Assembly (NCBI RefSeq): GCF_033097365.1
Contig: NZ_AP028461.1
Coordinates: forward strand, 3,906,001 to 3,970,000
DNA: 64,000 nt
Origin: Actinoplanes sichuanensis
GTDB lineage: Bacteria > Actinomycetota > Actinomycetes > Mycobacteriales > Micromonosporaceae
Direction: 5' to 3'
Under the pieces are notes generated by a model. It worked only from the letters and a program-made list of their open reading frames with translations, did not search any database and was not told the origin of the DNA. The position numbers and the translations under genes were made by a program. This document shows, piece after piece, positions 8,592 through 16,665 of the stretch (the first letter of the stretch is position 1; each line of letters opens with the position of its first letter).

Positions 8592-9734
8592 TCAGACCGC
8601 CTCGAGGATCAGCGCGGAGCCCTGGCCGCCGCCGCCACAGATGGCGGCCGCGCCCAGGCCGGTGAACCCGCGGGCCAGGGTGCCGACGATACGGGCGCCG
8701 GACGCGCCGATCGGATGACCGAGAGCGATCGCCCCACCGTGGACGTTGACGATCGCCGGGTCGGTGCCGAGCGCGTCGACGGCGGCGACGGCCACCGCGG
8801 CGAACGCCTCGTTGATCTCGATGCGGCCCAAGTCGGACGGTGCCGCGCCGAGCCGGGCGAGGGCGGCGTGGACGGCGTACGCGGGTTGCCGGTGCAGGCG
8901 AACGTCCGGGCCCGCGACCATCGCCGTCGCCGCGATCCGGGCCATCGGGGTCACCCCGTGCACGGCCGCGGCGGCCGTGCTCATCAGCACGAGGGCGGCG
9001 GCGCCGTCGGTGATCGGTGAGGAGTTCCCGGCCGTGATGCTGCCGCCCGCCGCGAACGCCGGCCGCAGTCCGGCCAGGGTCGCCACGGTGGTGTCGGGCC
9101 GTACCCCGTCGTCGGTGTCGACGATCCGGTCGCGGACGGTGATCGGTGCGATCTCGCCGGCCAGGAAGTCCCGTGACGCCGCCGCGAGCCGGTGCGATCG
9201 GGCCGCCCAGGCGTCCTGACCGGCGCGGTCGAGGCCCAGTTCGGTGTTGCCGTCCTCGGTGGACGCGCCCATCGAGCGGTGTTCGAAGGCGTCGGTGAGG
9301 CCGTCGTGTTCGAGGGTGTCGAGCGCCTCGATCGCGCCGTAGCGGGTGCCGGTCCGGCCGTGCCAGGCGTGCGGGGCGAGCGACATCGACTCCATGCCGG
9401 CGGCCACCACGATGTCGGCGCGTCCGGATTCGATCAGCGCGGCACCGGAGGCGACCGCTTCCAGTCCGGACAGGCAGACCGCGTTGATCGTGGTCGCGGG
9501 TGCGCCGAGCGGGATCCCGGCGGCGACGGCTGCCTGCCGGGCCGGGTTCTGCCCGGCCAGCCCCTGCAGGACCTGACCGGCGACGACCCGCTGCACGGCG
9601 TCGGCCGGGACACCGGCGTGGGCGAGCGCGGCCCGGATGGCGTGGGCGCCCAACTCCACGGCGGAGATCCGCGCCAAGGCGCCGGAGAATCTGGTGAAGG
9701 GGGTACGGGCGAAACCCGCGATCACCGCGCTCAT
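8592..9734 (-). CDS. Thiolase family protein (acetyl-CoA C-acyltransferase)
   Basis: A 380-residue thiolase. The nucleophile is Cys87 in [11 protein letters not shown]. The C-terminal motifs [17 protein letters not shown] (catalytic His) and [14 protein letters not shown] (second Cys) are intact. The enzyme should thiolytically cleave or condense beta-ketoacyl-CoA in the cytosol. The ATG at 9734 overlaps the stop of the upstream CoA-transferase B gene by 4 bp (ATGA), so it is the last gene of a three-gene operon. With the CoA-transferase this makes a complete route from a 3-oxoacid to acyl-CoA plus acetyl-CoA: acetoacetate use, or the end of the beta-ketoadipate pathway. Confidence 0.9.
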   Translation of the reverse strand: MSAVIAGFARTPFTRFSGALARISAVELGAHAIRAALAHAGVPADAVQRVVAGQVLQGLAGQNPARQAAVAAGIPLGAPATTINAVCLSGLEAVASGAALIESGRADIVVAAGMESMSLAPHAWHGRTGTRYGAIEALDTLEHDGLTDAFEHRSMGASTEDGNTELGLDRAGQDAWAARSHRLAAASRDFLAGEIAPITVRDRIVDTDDGVRPDTTVATLAGLRPAFAAGGSITAGNSSPITDGAAALVLMSTAAAAVHGVTPMARIAATAMVAGPDVRLHRQPAYAVHAALARLGAAPSDLGRIEINEAFAAVAVAAVDALGTDPAIVNVHGGAIALGHPIGASGARIVGTLARGFTGLGAAAICGGGGQGSALILEAV

Positions 9735-10366
9735 GCGAGATCCACCGTGAAGCCGGTACCGGTGACGGCCAGGACGGCGTCGACGGTCTGGCCGTCGGCG
9801 AGCCGGCGCAGGACCAGCCCGTCGGCGGTGACGTCGAAGACGGCCCGGTCGGTGATGATGCGGTCGACGACTCCGGCGCCGGTCAGCGGCAGGGTGCACC
9901 GGTCGACGATCTTCGGGGTGCCGTCCTTGGCGACGTGTTCGGTGACGACCAGGACCCGTGGGGTGCCGGCGACCAGGTCCATGGCGCCGCCCATGCCCTT
10001 GACCAGCTTGCCGGGGATGGTCCAGTTGGCGAGGTCGCCGTTGGCCGCCACCTGCAGCGCGCCGAGGATGGCGGTCTGCACGTGGCCGCCGCGGATCATC
10101 CCGAACGAGGTGGCCGAGTCGAACACCGAAGCGCCCGGCAGCAGGGTGACGGTCTGTTTCCCGGCGTTGATCAGGTCGGGGTCCTCGTCGCCGTCGTACG
10201 GGAACGGACCCATCCCGAGGATGCCGTTCTCACTCTGCAGCGTCACCCGTACCCCGGCCGGAAGGTTGTTGGCGACCAGGGTGGGGATGCCGATGCCGAG
10301 GTTCACGTATTGGCCGTCGGTCAGTTCGGCGGCGGCGATGGCCGCCATCTCGTCACGCGTCCACAC
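9731..10366 (-). CDS. 3-oxoacid CoA-transferase, subunit B
   Basis: A 211-residue class I CoA-transferase beta subunit. The catalytic glutamate is Glu46 in the SENG motif (LQSENGILG). The usual opening [14 protein letters not shown] and [13 protein letters not shown], and the GGAMDLVAG loop, are present. With subunit A it moves CoA from succinyl-CoA to a 3-oxoacid through a glutamyl-CoA thioester. I chose GTG 10366 because it gives the conserved MWTRDEMA start; it overlaps the end of subunit A by 14 bp, consistent with translational coupling. ATG 10348 is the alternative. SCOT (acetoacetate) and PcaJ (3-oxoadipate) types cannot be separated by eye. Confidence 0.9.
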   Translation of the reverse strand: MWTRDEMAAIAAAELTDGQYVNLGIGIPTLVANNLPAGVRVTLQSENGILGMGPFPYDGDEDPDLINAGKQTVTLLPGASVFDSATSFGMIRGGHVQTAILGALQVAANGDLANWTIPGKLVKGMGGAMDLVAGTPRVLVVTEHVAKDGTPKIVDRCTLPLTGAGVVDRIITDRAVFDVTADGLVLRRLADGQTVDAVLAVTGTGFTVDLA

Positions 10367-11057
10367 GGGACCGCACCGTCCTCTGTTCGATGTCCTTCTC
10401 GTGGATCTCGGAACGGACCAGGTGATGCACGTAGATCCCCGGCGTGTGGATGTCGTCCGGATGCAGGAAACCGTCCTCGACGAACGAGGACTCCGCGATG
10501 GTGATCCGGCCGGCGGTCGCCACCAGCGGGTTGAAGTTGCGGGCGGTGAGCCGGTATCGCAGGTTGCCCGCGAGGTCCGCGCGATGGGCGCGGACCAGGG
10601 ACAGGTCGGCTTGGATGGCGCGCTCGAGGACCGTACGAACGCCGTCGAAGTGCTCTTCGGGTTTGCCGTCGGCGACCGGGGTGCCGGCGCCGGTCGGGGT
10701 GTAGAAGGCGGGAATGCCGGCGCCGCCGGCGCGTAACCGCTCGGCGAGCGTGCCCTGCGGGACGAACTCGACGTCGAGTTCACCGTCCAGGTACTGCTGG
10801 GCGAACAGTCTGTTCTCGCCGACGTAGGAGGCCAGGACCTTGCTGACCTGCCGGTTCTCCAGGAGCAGGCCGAGGCCTTTGCCGTCGACGCCCATGTTGT
10901 TGCTGACGATGGTGAGGTTCTTGACCTCGGAGTCGCGTAACGCGGTGATCAGTGAGGTGGGGATGCCGGACAGGCCGAAGCCCCCGACGGCCACGGTCAT
11001 GCCGTCCCGGGCGACGGCGGCGACGGCTTGCGCCGCGCTGTCGACGAGTTTGCTCAT
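10353..11057 (-). CDS. 3-oxoacid CoA-transferase, subunit A
   Basis: A 234-residue class I CoA-transferase alpha subunit. The glycine-rich loop [12 protein letters not shown] near residue 23 is the oxyanion/CoA-binding element, and the blocks [25 protein letters not shown] and [16 protein letters not shown] are typical of ScoA/PcaI. It forms the active enzyme with the overlapping B subunit. ATG 11057 is the operon start. It is divergent from the IclR-type regulator with 89 bp between them, and a 9-bp-arm inverted repeat lies at its 5' end. No aromatic ring-cleavage genes are nearby, which mildly favours acetoacetate or a general 3-oxoacid substrate. Confidence 0.9.
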   Translation of the reverse strand: MSKLVDSAAQAVAAVARDGMTVAVGGFGLSGIPTSLITALRDSEVKNLTIVSNNMGVDGKGLGLLLENRQVSKVLASYVGENRLFAQQYLDGELDVEFVPQGTLAERLRAGGAGIPAFYTPTGAGTPVADGKPEEHFDGVRTVLERAIQADLSLVRAHRADLAGNLRYRLTARNFNPLVATAGRITIAESSFVEDGFLHPDDIHTPGIYVHHLVRSEIHEKDIEQRTVRSRVDA

Positions 11058-11058
11058 G

Positions 11059-11087
11059 GCCGGGCACGGTAGAGGCCTGTGCCCGGC
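11059..11087. promoter_or_regulatory. Inverted repeat in front of the CoA-transferase operon
   Basis: GCCGGGCAC (11059-11067) and GTGCCCGGC (11079-11087) are perfect 9-bp arms separated by 11 bp. They begin 1 bp upstream of the subunit A start codon, so this may be a leader hairpin or a regulator site for the operon. Function inferred from position only. Confidence 0.5.
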
Positions 11088-11131
11088 ACGTCGGAGAACC
11101 GGTCACTCAGCGGCCGCGATGGGCACCAGTT

Positions 11132-11146
11132 GCTCATAATGTGAGC
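11132..11146. promoter_or_regulatory. Palindrome over the likely -10 box of the IclR gene
   Basis: GCTCA-TAATG-TGAGC is a perfect palindrome (5-bp arms) ending immediately before the ATG at 11147. It contains CATAAT (11135-11140), a good -10 hexamer that would start transcription at or next to the ATG, giving a leaderless mRNA. Autoregulation by the IclR protein is an inference. Confidence 0.5.
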
Positions 11147-11914
11147 ATGCAGGGTTCACAGCTGGTCGGACGGGTGGCCGCGGTGCTGCGCCGGGTCGGG
11201 TCGGGCGCGGCCGACGGCGTGACCACGGCGGACGTGGCGGCGGCGACCGGGCTGCCGCGGTCGACGGCACAGCGGGTGCTGGCGGCGCTGGCCGAGGAGG
11301 GGTTCGTCGACCGGGACGCGCGCCGCGGCCGCTGGTACCTGGGTCCGGAACTGTTCCTGCTCGGGTCGGTGGCGGCGGAACGCTACGACGTGACGTCGAC
11401 CGCCCGGGACATCCTGCGGTCGCTGGCGGCCCGGACCGGGGAGAGCGCCTTCTTCTCGGCGCGGCGCGGTGACGAGACGGTGTGCCTGGCCGCAGTGGAG
11501 GGCAGTTTCCCGCTGCGGTCGCACGTGCTGCACGAGGGCATCCGGTTCCCGCTCGGTGTGGCGTCGGCCGGGCTGGCCGTCCTGGCCTACCTGCCGGTCA
11601 CCGACGCCGCCGACTACGTGCGGTCGCGCGGTGCGGAACTCGCCGCCGCCTACGGCGCGCAGCACGAGGAGGCGGTCCTGGCCCGGCGGGTGGCGGCCAC
11701 CCGCAGACGGGGGTACGCGGTGAATCCCGGCCTGATCGTGCCCGGCAGCTGGGGTGTCGGGGCGGTGGTGTTCGACCGGGCCGGGTCACCGGCGTGGGCG
11801 TTGAGCCTGACCGGTGTGGAGTCCCGGTTCAACGGCGACCGCACGGCCCAGCTGGGCACGCTGCTGCTGGAGGCGGCGCACGCCCTGACCCAGCGGATCG
11901 CCCGTCGAGGCTGA
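11147..11914 (+). CDS. IclR family transcriptional regulator
   Basis: A 255-residue regulator. The N-terminal winged helix-turn-helix has TTADVAAATGLPRSTAQRVL with the wing GRWYLGPELFLLG. The C-terminal IclR effector domain includes RTGESAFFSARRGDETVCLA and PLGVASAGLAVLAYLP. IclR proteins often sense aromatic acids or small organic acids and control adjacent catabolic operons. Here the divergent 3-oxoacid CoA-transferase/thiolase operon is the obvious target. ATG 11147 is chosen over GTG 11141 because a -10-like CATAAT overlaps the GTG. The effector is unknown. Confidence 0.88.
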   Translation: MQGSQLVGRVAAVLRRVGSGAADGVTTADVAAATGLPRSTAQRVLAALAEEGFVDRDARRGRWYLGPELFLLGSVAAERYDVTSTARDILRSLAARTGESAFFSARRGDETVCLAAVEGSFPLRSHVLHEGIRFPLGVASAGLAVLAYLPVTDAADYVRSRGAELAAAYGAQHEEAVLARRVAATRRRGYAVNPGLIVPGSWGVGAVVFDRAGSPAWALSLTGVESRFNGDRTAQLGTLLLEAAHALTQRIARRG

Positions 11915-11918
11915 CCGG

Positions 11919-12842
11919 TCAGTCGTCGGCGGAGGCGCTGATCGCCCAGGTGAGGCCCTGGGCGGGGTCCTCCATTGCCAGGTACAGGTAGCACAGGTGC
12001 TCACCCGGCCGGCGCCACGTCACGCAGCGCAGACGCGCCACGAACGCGGGCACCGGGTCGCCGCCGGCCATCAGGCGCAGCACCCGCCAGACGGCGAGCC
12101 GCCCGGTGGCCTGACCGCCGCCCTCGGCGACGGCGTAGGGGCCGAAACCGGTCGCCAGGTGGAGCAGGTGCGGGTAAGCCCGGGCGAACGGCACCTCGGC
12201 GGCGCGGCACGTCTGCCGGTCGGCGGCGATCGTGGCGGCGGTCGCCCAGGCGGTCGCGCGGAACGCGTACGCCCGGATCGGTCGGTGCGGGTCGTTCAGA
12301 CCCGCCAGGACCGGGACAGCCGGATGGTCCACCGCCTCGATCGCGACCGGCTCGGGCAGGGGGACGCCGCCGGGCAGATGCTCGATCAGCCAGCCCGGAA
12401 AGCACCACATCTGGCTGCCCGCGCTGCCCGTCGAGTGATACTCGGGGATGTCCCACTCGGGGTCCCAGTGGGCGGACTCCCACGGTTGCAGAACCAGCGG
12501 GATCTCCGCGGTGAGGACTCCGCGCAGGTCCTCACCGTGCAGCACCCGGGTCTGGGCGACCATCTCCCGGACCCGCGGGTGGGTCAGGTGCGGTGCGAGG
12601 TCACGCCACGGCCGCTGGGCGAGCACCTCCCACAGCGGCCCCGGGAAGCCCACCTCCTCGTCGGGGTAGAGCTCGGCCGCGGCGACCGCCACGGCCGGCG
12701 GCGCCTGCACGGCGAGCAGGTGGGCCAGCTCGCGCCGCTCACCCGGGACGGTCTCGTCGCCGTCGGCGGCCAGGGCGAGCAGATCCGCCCAGCGTCCCTC
12801 TTCGATCAACAGCGATCTGTTGCGGTACGAGGCGGTGGTCAC
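11919..12842 (-). CDS. Hypothetical protein (about 307 residues)
   Basis: I do not recognise a family. The protein is soluble-looking and rich in Trp and Pro, with repeated helical segments (WADLLALAADGDE, RELAHLLAVQAPPAV, PTWRDLAPHLTH-like blocks), which gives a HEAT-like impression. It has no signal peptide, membrane segment or obvious catalytic motif. The GTG at 12842 gives MTTASYRNRSLL; an upstream ATG at 12863 would overlap the start codon of the divergent neighbour. It converges on the IclR gene with a 4-bp gap. Codon use is high-GC3 like its neighbours, so it is very likely a real gene. Confidence 0.7.
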   Translation of the reverse strand: MTTASYRNRSLLIEEGRWADLLALAADGDETVPGERRELAHLLAVQAPPAVAVAAAELYPDEEVGFPGPLWEVLAQRPWRDLAPHLTHPRVREMVAQTRVLHGEDLRGVLTAEIPLVLQPWESAHWDPEWDIPEYHSTGSAGSQMWCFPGWLIEHLPGGVPLPEPVAIEAVDHPAVPVLAGLNDPHRPIRAYAFRATAWATAATIAADRQTCRAAEVPFARAYPHLLHLATGFGPYAVAEGGGQATGRLAVWRVLRLMAGGDPVPAFVARLRCVTWRRPGEHLCYLYLAMEDPAQGLTWAISASADD

Positions 12843-12861
12843 CCGGACATACTGTCGGCGC

Positions 12862-13431
12862 ATGCAGGAGCAGATCAACCGTATTGATGCGGAACGTCTA
12901 CCCGACGACGTGGTCGCACTGATCGCGGCGCTGGGCCCCGGTGAGGAGTTGGTGATCACCCGTGCCGGGGTGCCGCTCGCGACGGTCCACGCGGCCACCG
13001 CGATCAGCGGGACCATCGTGATGCCGGACCGGCCCGCCGGGGGCGACCCGCTGCCTCCGCGGGCGGACGTGACGGTGGTGGCCACCGCGATGCGACTGCC
13101 CGAGGCGGCCCGCACCCGGTTGTCGGAGCAGCTCGGCGAGGACTACATCGTGGTCGACCTGCACTCCGCTCCGGTGACGGCCGATGTGGTGCTGGTGCCG
13201 CCGATCAGTCCACAGCTGATCGGCAACCTGCGGGCGATGTTCCCCCGGGCCAGGGTCGTCGTCACCGAGCTCGAGGACGAGAGTCTCGGCGTCAGCTACC
13301 CGGGCCCGATCCGGCGGATGCTCGAAGCGGGCGCCGAAACCTACCTGACCTCCGCCACGGTCCCCCAGTTGGCCAGGCGACTCGACCAGGCCGTCACGGC
13401 GACCCGGCCGCAACTCGACGCCCCGCGATAG
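12862..13431 (+). CDS. Hypothetical protein with Phd/YefM-like N-terminus
   Basis: A 189-residue protein. The first 45 residues (LIAALGPGEELVITRAGVPLATVHA) resemble the Phd/YefM antitoxin fold, where a DNA-binding strand is followed by GxPVAxL. The remainder alternates beta-strands and helices (YIVVDLHSAPVTADVVLVPP) and matches nothing I know. There is no adjacent PIN, Fic or RelE-like toxin gene, so an antitoxin role is not supported. The ATG at 12862 is only 19 bp from the divergent start. A CATACT -10-like box at 12848-12853 suggests a leaderless transcript. Confidence 0.6.
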   Translation: MQEQINRIDAERLPDDVVALIAALGPGEELVITRAGVPLATVHAATAISGTIVMPDRPAGGDPLPPRADVTVVATAMRLPEAARTRLSEQLGEDYIVVDLHSAPVTADVVLVPPISPQLIGNLRAMFPRARVVVTELEDESLGVSYPGPIRRMLEAGAETYLTSATVPQLARRLDQAVTATRPQLDAPR

Positions 13432-13435
13432 CCGG

Positions 13436-13981
13436 TCAGGACGATCCGGCGCCGGGTGCCGGCGCGTCCAGGGCACGGAACTCGATCCATCGTCGACTCA
13501 CGTCGCTCCAGATGACCTGCTGATCCGCGAAGAACCGGTCGAGTCTCTCCGGCTCCAGCTCGTCCGGCGGGGTGACGGTGAGGTAGTAGTCCATCTCGTC
13601 GCGGAGACGGTTGAGCCGATATTGGGTCTCCTCCATCAGCACCCACCGCGACCGCCAGTTGTAGAACGCCTCCAGCGACCCGAGAACGGTCACCGTCGCC
13701 ACGAGCGGTAGCGCGATCCAGCTTCGCCCGGGAATCGCCTCGATCCCGAGGACCACGGTGGACAGGGCCGCCAGAACCAGCGAGGAGATCCGCACCCGCG
13801 AGGAGGCCCGCCGGAACCTGGTCTTACGGGAGTCCGCCCAGTCCATGTCCGCTGACACGAGCTCCCGGAAGTGGACCATCACCTCCCGCAACGGCAGGCC
13901 GGGTTGCCGGCCGGCCAACTCGAACAGGCCCTTCTCGGACGGCAGTGCGATCGGCTCGGACCCGCGTGTGCGCCACCACAT
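13436..13981 (-). CDS. SLATT/DUF4231-like two-TM membrane protein
   Basis: A 181-residue protein with two adjacent membrane helices (about 64-82 and 87-105) flanked by basic and acidic helices. One precedes them (DWADSRKTRFRRASSRVR) and one follows (SLEAFYNWRSRWVLMEETQ, then YRLNRLRDEMDYYL). This arrangement, with the conserved W-x4-E-x3-Y-L after TM2, matches DUF4231, part of the SLATT group of predicted pore-forming effectors found in nucleotide-signalling defence loci. It is divergent from a two-gene operon that ends in a nuclease-like gene. The ATG at 13981 is chosen; ORF extension upstream would run into the neighbour. The family assignment is by eye. Confidence 0.6.
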   Translation of the reverse strand: MWWRTRGSEPIALPSEKGLFELAGRQPGLPLREVMVHFRELVSADMDWADSRKTRFRRASSRVRISSLVLAALSTVVLGIEAIPGRSWIALPLVATVTVLGSLEAFYNWRSRWVLMEETQYRLNRLRDEMDYYLTVTPPDELEPERLDRFFADQQVIWSDVSRRWIEFRALDAPAPGAGSS

Positions 13982-14134
13982 GCCTCGAGACTGCCGCGAC
14001 ACCGGGTTGCTATCAAGAAACGATAAGCGTCTCGCAGCATGTCCGGCGAAGCCCGTACGGAGCGGTAATGCCGAGGCAACGATGATCAGCTCGATGTTCG
14101 ATAATGACGTACACCACTGGACCGGGATGGCGGG

Positions 14135-14617
14135 ATGGAAGCTGACGAACTTGCTGAGGTAGATCAACAGCTGAGAAGCATCTGCGTACAACGCGGGCTG
14201 GGATGGGTCGTATCGCAGGTCGATGGACTGATAAGTCAGGGACGCGACGCCTTCACCAGTGATGAGTCTTACTACCAGGGGCGGCCCGGCTACTCGAATG
14301 GATATCCACTTTTCGCGTCTGGTAACCGGCCTCCCCCCGCCAATCCGAGGTCTGTCCCGTTCACCCCGACAGACCAGACGCTGATGCTAATCGATGCGGT
14401 GCTGGCTATCTTCATCCACCTGCCGGCCATGCAGGCGACCGCAATACGCACGTTGCGCCAAGGATTCGAGGGGCGCGCCTCGGTCGTTGGATCGGTCTCC
14501 TTCGCTGACGAAGGTCAGGACCAAGCGGTCACCACGATCAGCGACGGCGAGGACATCGACTATGAAGCCCTGATAGCCACATTGCGACGGCTGCGCGAGG
14601 AGGTGGCCCCGACATGA
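14135..14617 (+). CDS. Hypothetical protein, first gene of a two-gene nuclease operon
   Basis: A 160-residue protein of unknown family. It has an N-terminal helix (MEADELAEVDQQLRSIC), a middle polar and Pro-rich stretch, one hydrophobic helix around residues 84-100 (LMLIDAVLAIFIHLPAMQA) and an acidic C-terminal helix. Its stop overlaps the next start as ATGA, so the two proteins are almost certainly made together. Base composition is visibly lower in GC than the flanking genes. GATAAT at 14099-14104 is a plausible -10 box. It may be a partner or inhibitor of the downstream nuclease-like protein; that is inference. Confidence 0.6.
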   Translation: MEADELAEVDQQLRSICVQRGLGWVVSQVDGLISQGRDAFTSDESYYQGRPGYSNGYPLFASGNRPPPANPRSVPFTPTDQTLMLIDAVLAIFIHLPAMQATAIRTLRQGFEGRASVVGSVSFADEGQDQAVTTISDGEDIDYEALIATLRRLREEVAPT

Positions 14618-15315
14618 GAGTCAAGGTCCAGGACCTGCTGACGGAGTTGGACACCAACCTCGCCGGGATACGGCATCCGTACACGTCAGCGTCATCCGCC
14701 GACCGGATCTACGAGGTCTATGCTTTTTCGATGGTGATCTCCGCGGCGGTCAAGGCGGGAGGTGAAGTGCGCTACTACGCGGGCTCGCAGTACTTCGCCA
14801 AAGAGGTCAAGGATCTCGAATTCCGAGGCGCGCCGGGAGTGATTCACGCCCCGAACCAGCGTTGGACCTTCGCGACTCTCAATTTCGGTGTTGCGCCGCT
14901 GCTCGAGGTTCACCTCCGGGTCAAGATCGTCGGTGGCAGAACCAAGACCGAGGGCGAGTGCGACATTCTCATCCTGGACCATCACGCTGCGGGGACGAGC
15001 CGGGCCAAACGTCAGTCGCCGGCTGCTTCGAAGTGCCTCGCGGTGATCGAGTGCAAGTTCTACAGCACTACCCTTCCGGTGGCATTGGGCCGCGAGTTCG
15101 CCAACCTCTGCCGAGACCGGGGGCAGAGGTTGCTCGGATACTTCGTCTCCAACCAGACGGGCCCACAAGCTTGGAAGACTCTCGCCGCGGAGCCGAACGC
15201 CATCTGCGAATTCGGTGTACGGCCAGGCGATCCGCGAGCTCAACACCTGGAGACCCTGCTGCGTGAGGCCTTCAAGCGGCACGTTGTCCTCTATGACCCC
15301 GATCATGTCGTCTGA
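14614..15315 (+). CDS. PD-(D/E)XK-like nuclease, putative
   Basis: A 233-residue protein. Residues 113-150 read EGECDILILD, a linker, then LAVIECKFY. This gives D117 on one strand and E146-x-K148 on the next, the classic PD-(D/E)XK active-site geometry of restriction-like nucleases. The following helix (PVALGREFANLCRDRG) fits the fold. The N-terminal 110 residues (helical start, then YYAGSQYFAKEV) may recognise a target. ATGA overlap with the preceding gene indicates an operon. Opposite lies a SLATT-like membrane protein. The set could be a small defence module; no methyltransferase, helicase or nucleotidyltransferase is present. The fold call is motif-based and needs a profile search. Confidence 0.6.
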   Translation: MRVKVQDLLTELDTNLAGIRHPYTSASSADRIYEVYAFSMVISAAVKAGGEVRYYAGSQYFAKEVKDLEFRGAPGVIHAPNQRWTFATLNFGVAPLLEVHLRVKIVGGRTKTEGECDILILDHHAAGTSRAKRQSPAASKCLAVIECKFYSTTLPVALGREFANLCRDRGQRLLGYFVSNQTGPQAWKTLAAEPNAICEFGVRPGDPRAQHLETLLREAFKRHVVLYDPDHVV

Positions 15316-15472
15316 CGGCAACACCGAGCGCGGCTGACGCTCAGCCCGGGACGGATCACTCCTCGGTTGGCGGGGCGGGTGGGCGGTAGGGTGCCGGTTC
15401 ATCCACCGTCTCACCGCGGACAGGACCACCATCGCCGACCCGAGGTAGGGCCTCGCGGGTTGATGGACCTCG

Positions 15473-16600
15473 TTACGCGCGGGCCGGGACGCGGGCGGTG
15501 ACAAGGGACAGTGCGGGCAGCGCCACGGTCAGTGCCGCGGCTCCGGCGAGCAGGAAACCCGAGGTGGGGCTGGTCAGTTCGGCGAGGGCGCCGGCTGTCG
15601 AGGCGCCCGCGGCGGTGCCGACCGCGGTGGCGGTGGCCAGCCAGGAGAAGGCCTCGGTGGTGGTGCCCGGTGGGGCGCAGCGGTCGACCATCGCGTAGGC
15701 GGTGGCCAGGATCGGGGCGATCATCGAACCGGCCACGGTGATCGTGACCGCCGCCGCCACCTCCGACGCCGAGGCCGGGGCCAGCAGCAGGTGGCCGGCG
15801 GCCAGGGCGGTGAGCAGCACGGCGAAGGAGCGGCCGCCGGTGGCGCCACCGCCCAGGCGGGCGGCGACCACTCCACCGGCCAGCGAACCGACACCCCACA
15901 GGCCCAGCAGCAGGCCCGCGGCCGGACCGGCGGAGGCGGCCACCGCCACCTCGGTCGCACCGAACAGGACACCGACGCCGATCATCACCGTCACCAGGGT
16001 GCGCATGGCCGGGGAGGCGAGGGCGTTGCCGCCGGTCCGTCGGGTGCGGGCCGGGCGCCAGGCGCGGGAGGCCGAGGACAGGGCGAACAGCGTCGTGGCC
16101 GCGATCAGCACCACGCCGGCCGCCGTCAACGCGCTGCCGGTGCCGGCCAGAGCGCCCAGTGCCAGGGCCAGCGGTGGGCCGCAGACCCAGGTCAGCTCGG
16201 TGGCGGCGGCGTCCACGGCGTACGCCCGGCGCTGTCGGTCTTGACCGTGATGGATGGTCGGGATCAGGGTGCGCAGGCACGCCCCGATCGGAGGGGTCGC
16301 GAAGCCGATCACCGTGGCCGGCGCCAGCAGCAGCGGCAGTGGTGTCCCGGGCGGCATCCGGGCCACGGCGACCAGCGCGAACCCGGTGAGGATCGCCGAG
16401 CCCAGCAGCACCGCGGTCTGTCCGCGGCGGTCGACCAGGCGGCCCAGCAGCGGTCCGCCGACACCCTGGGCGACGGCCAGCGCGCCGGTGGCCGCACCGG
16501 CCGCGGCGTACGAGCCGGTCAACTGTTCGATGTGCACGAGCAGCCCGATGCTGAAGGTCGCCAGTGGCAGTCGGGCGACGATCGACGTGGAGAAGAGCAT
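15473..16600 (-). CDS. MFS transporter
   Basis: A 375-residue protein with about 11-12 hydrophobic helices. The loop 2-3 motif GPLLGRLVDRRGQT matches the major facilitator signature G-x-L-a-D-r-x-G-r. It is of drug/metabolite efflux size. Its ATG (16600) faces the MocR gene 65 bp away, and that gap carries an inverted repeat, so the regulator probably controls it. The start ATG lies just at the first helix (MLFSTSIVARLPLATF), leaving almost no N-terminal tail; a longer start is not available without crossing the operator. The substrate is unknown. Confidence 0.85.
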   Translation of the reverse strand: MLFSTSIVARLPLATFSIGLLVHIEQLTGSYAAAGAATGALAVAQGVGGPLLGRLVDRRGQTAVLLGSAILTGFALVAVARMPPGTPLPLLLAPATVIGFATPPIGACLRTLIPTIHHGQDRQRRAYAVDAAATELTWVCGPPLALALGALAGTGSALTAAGVVLIAATTLFALSSASRAWRPARTRRTGGNALASPAMRTLVTVMIGVGVLFGATEVAVAASAGPAAGLLLGLWGVGSLAGGVVAARLGGGATGGRSFAVLLTALAAGHLLLAPASASEVAAAVTITVAGSMIAPILATAYAMVDRCAPPGTTTEAFSWLATATAVGTAAGASTAGALAELTSPTSGFLLAGAAALTVALPALSLVTARVPARA

Positions 16601-16619
16601 GGATCCACCCTGATCCCGA

Positions 16620-16643
16620 ACTGGTACAAAGAACAGATCCAGT
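16620..16643. promoter_or_regulatory. Inverted repeat ACTGG-N14-CCAGT, candidate MocR operator
   Basis: ACTGG (16620-16624) and CCAGT (16639-16643) face each other in the MFS/MocR divergent gap. The left arm continues TAC (CTGGTAC), a sequence often seen at MocR/PdxR-type sites. Assignment to this regulator rests on position. Confidence 0.45.
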
Positions 16644-16665
16644 GAGGCGGCGGAAAAGGGGTCCA

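Noticed and set aside
8592..11057. Assignment as pcaIJF of the beta-ketoadipate pathway
   Set aside because: No ring-cleavage or other pca genes are present and SCOT and PcaIJ types cannot be told apart by eye, so only the general 3-oxoacid CoA-transferase/thiolase function is given.
2053..12000. A secondary-metabolite cluster around the first SARP gene and monooxygenase
   Set aside because: No PKS, NRPS, terpene or RiPP core genes occur in the window; the neighbours are catabolic or cell-wall genes.
12862..13431. Toxin-antitoxin system based on the Phd-like start of the 189-aa protein
   Set aside because: Neither neighbour resembles a toxin and the similarity covers only ~40 residues.
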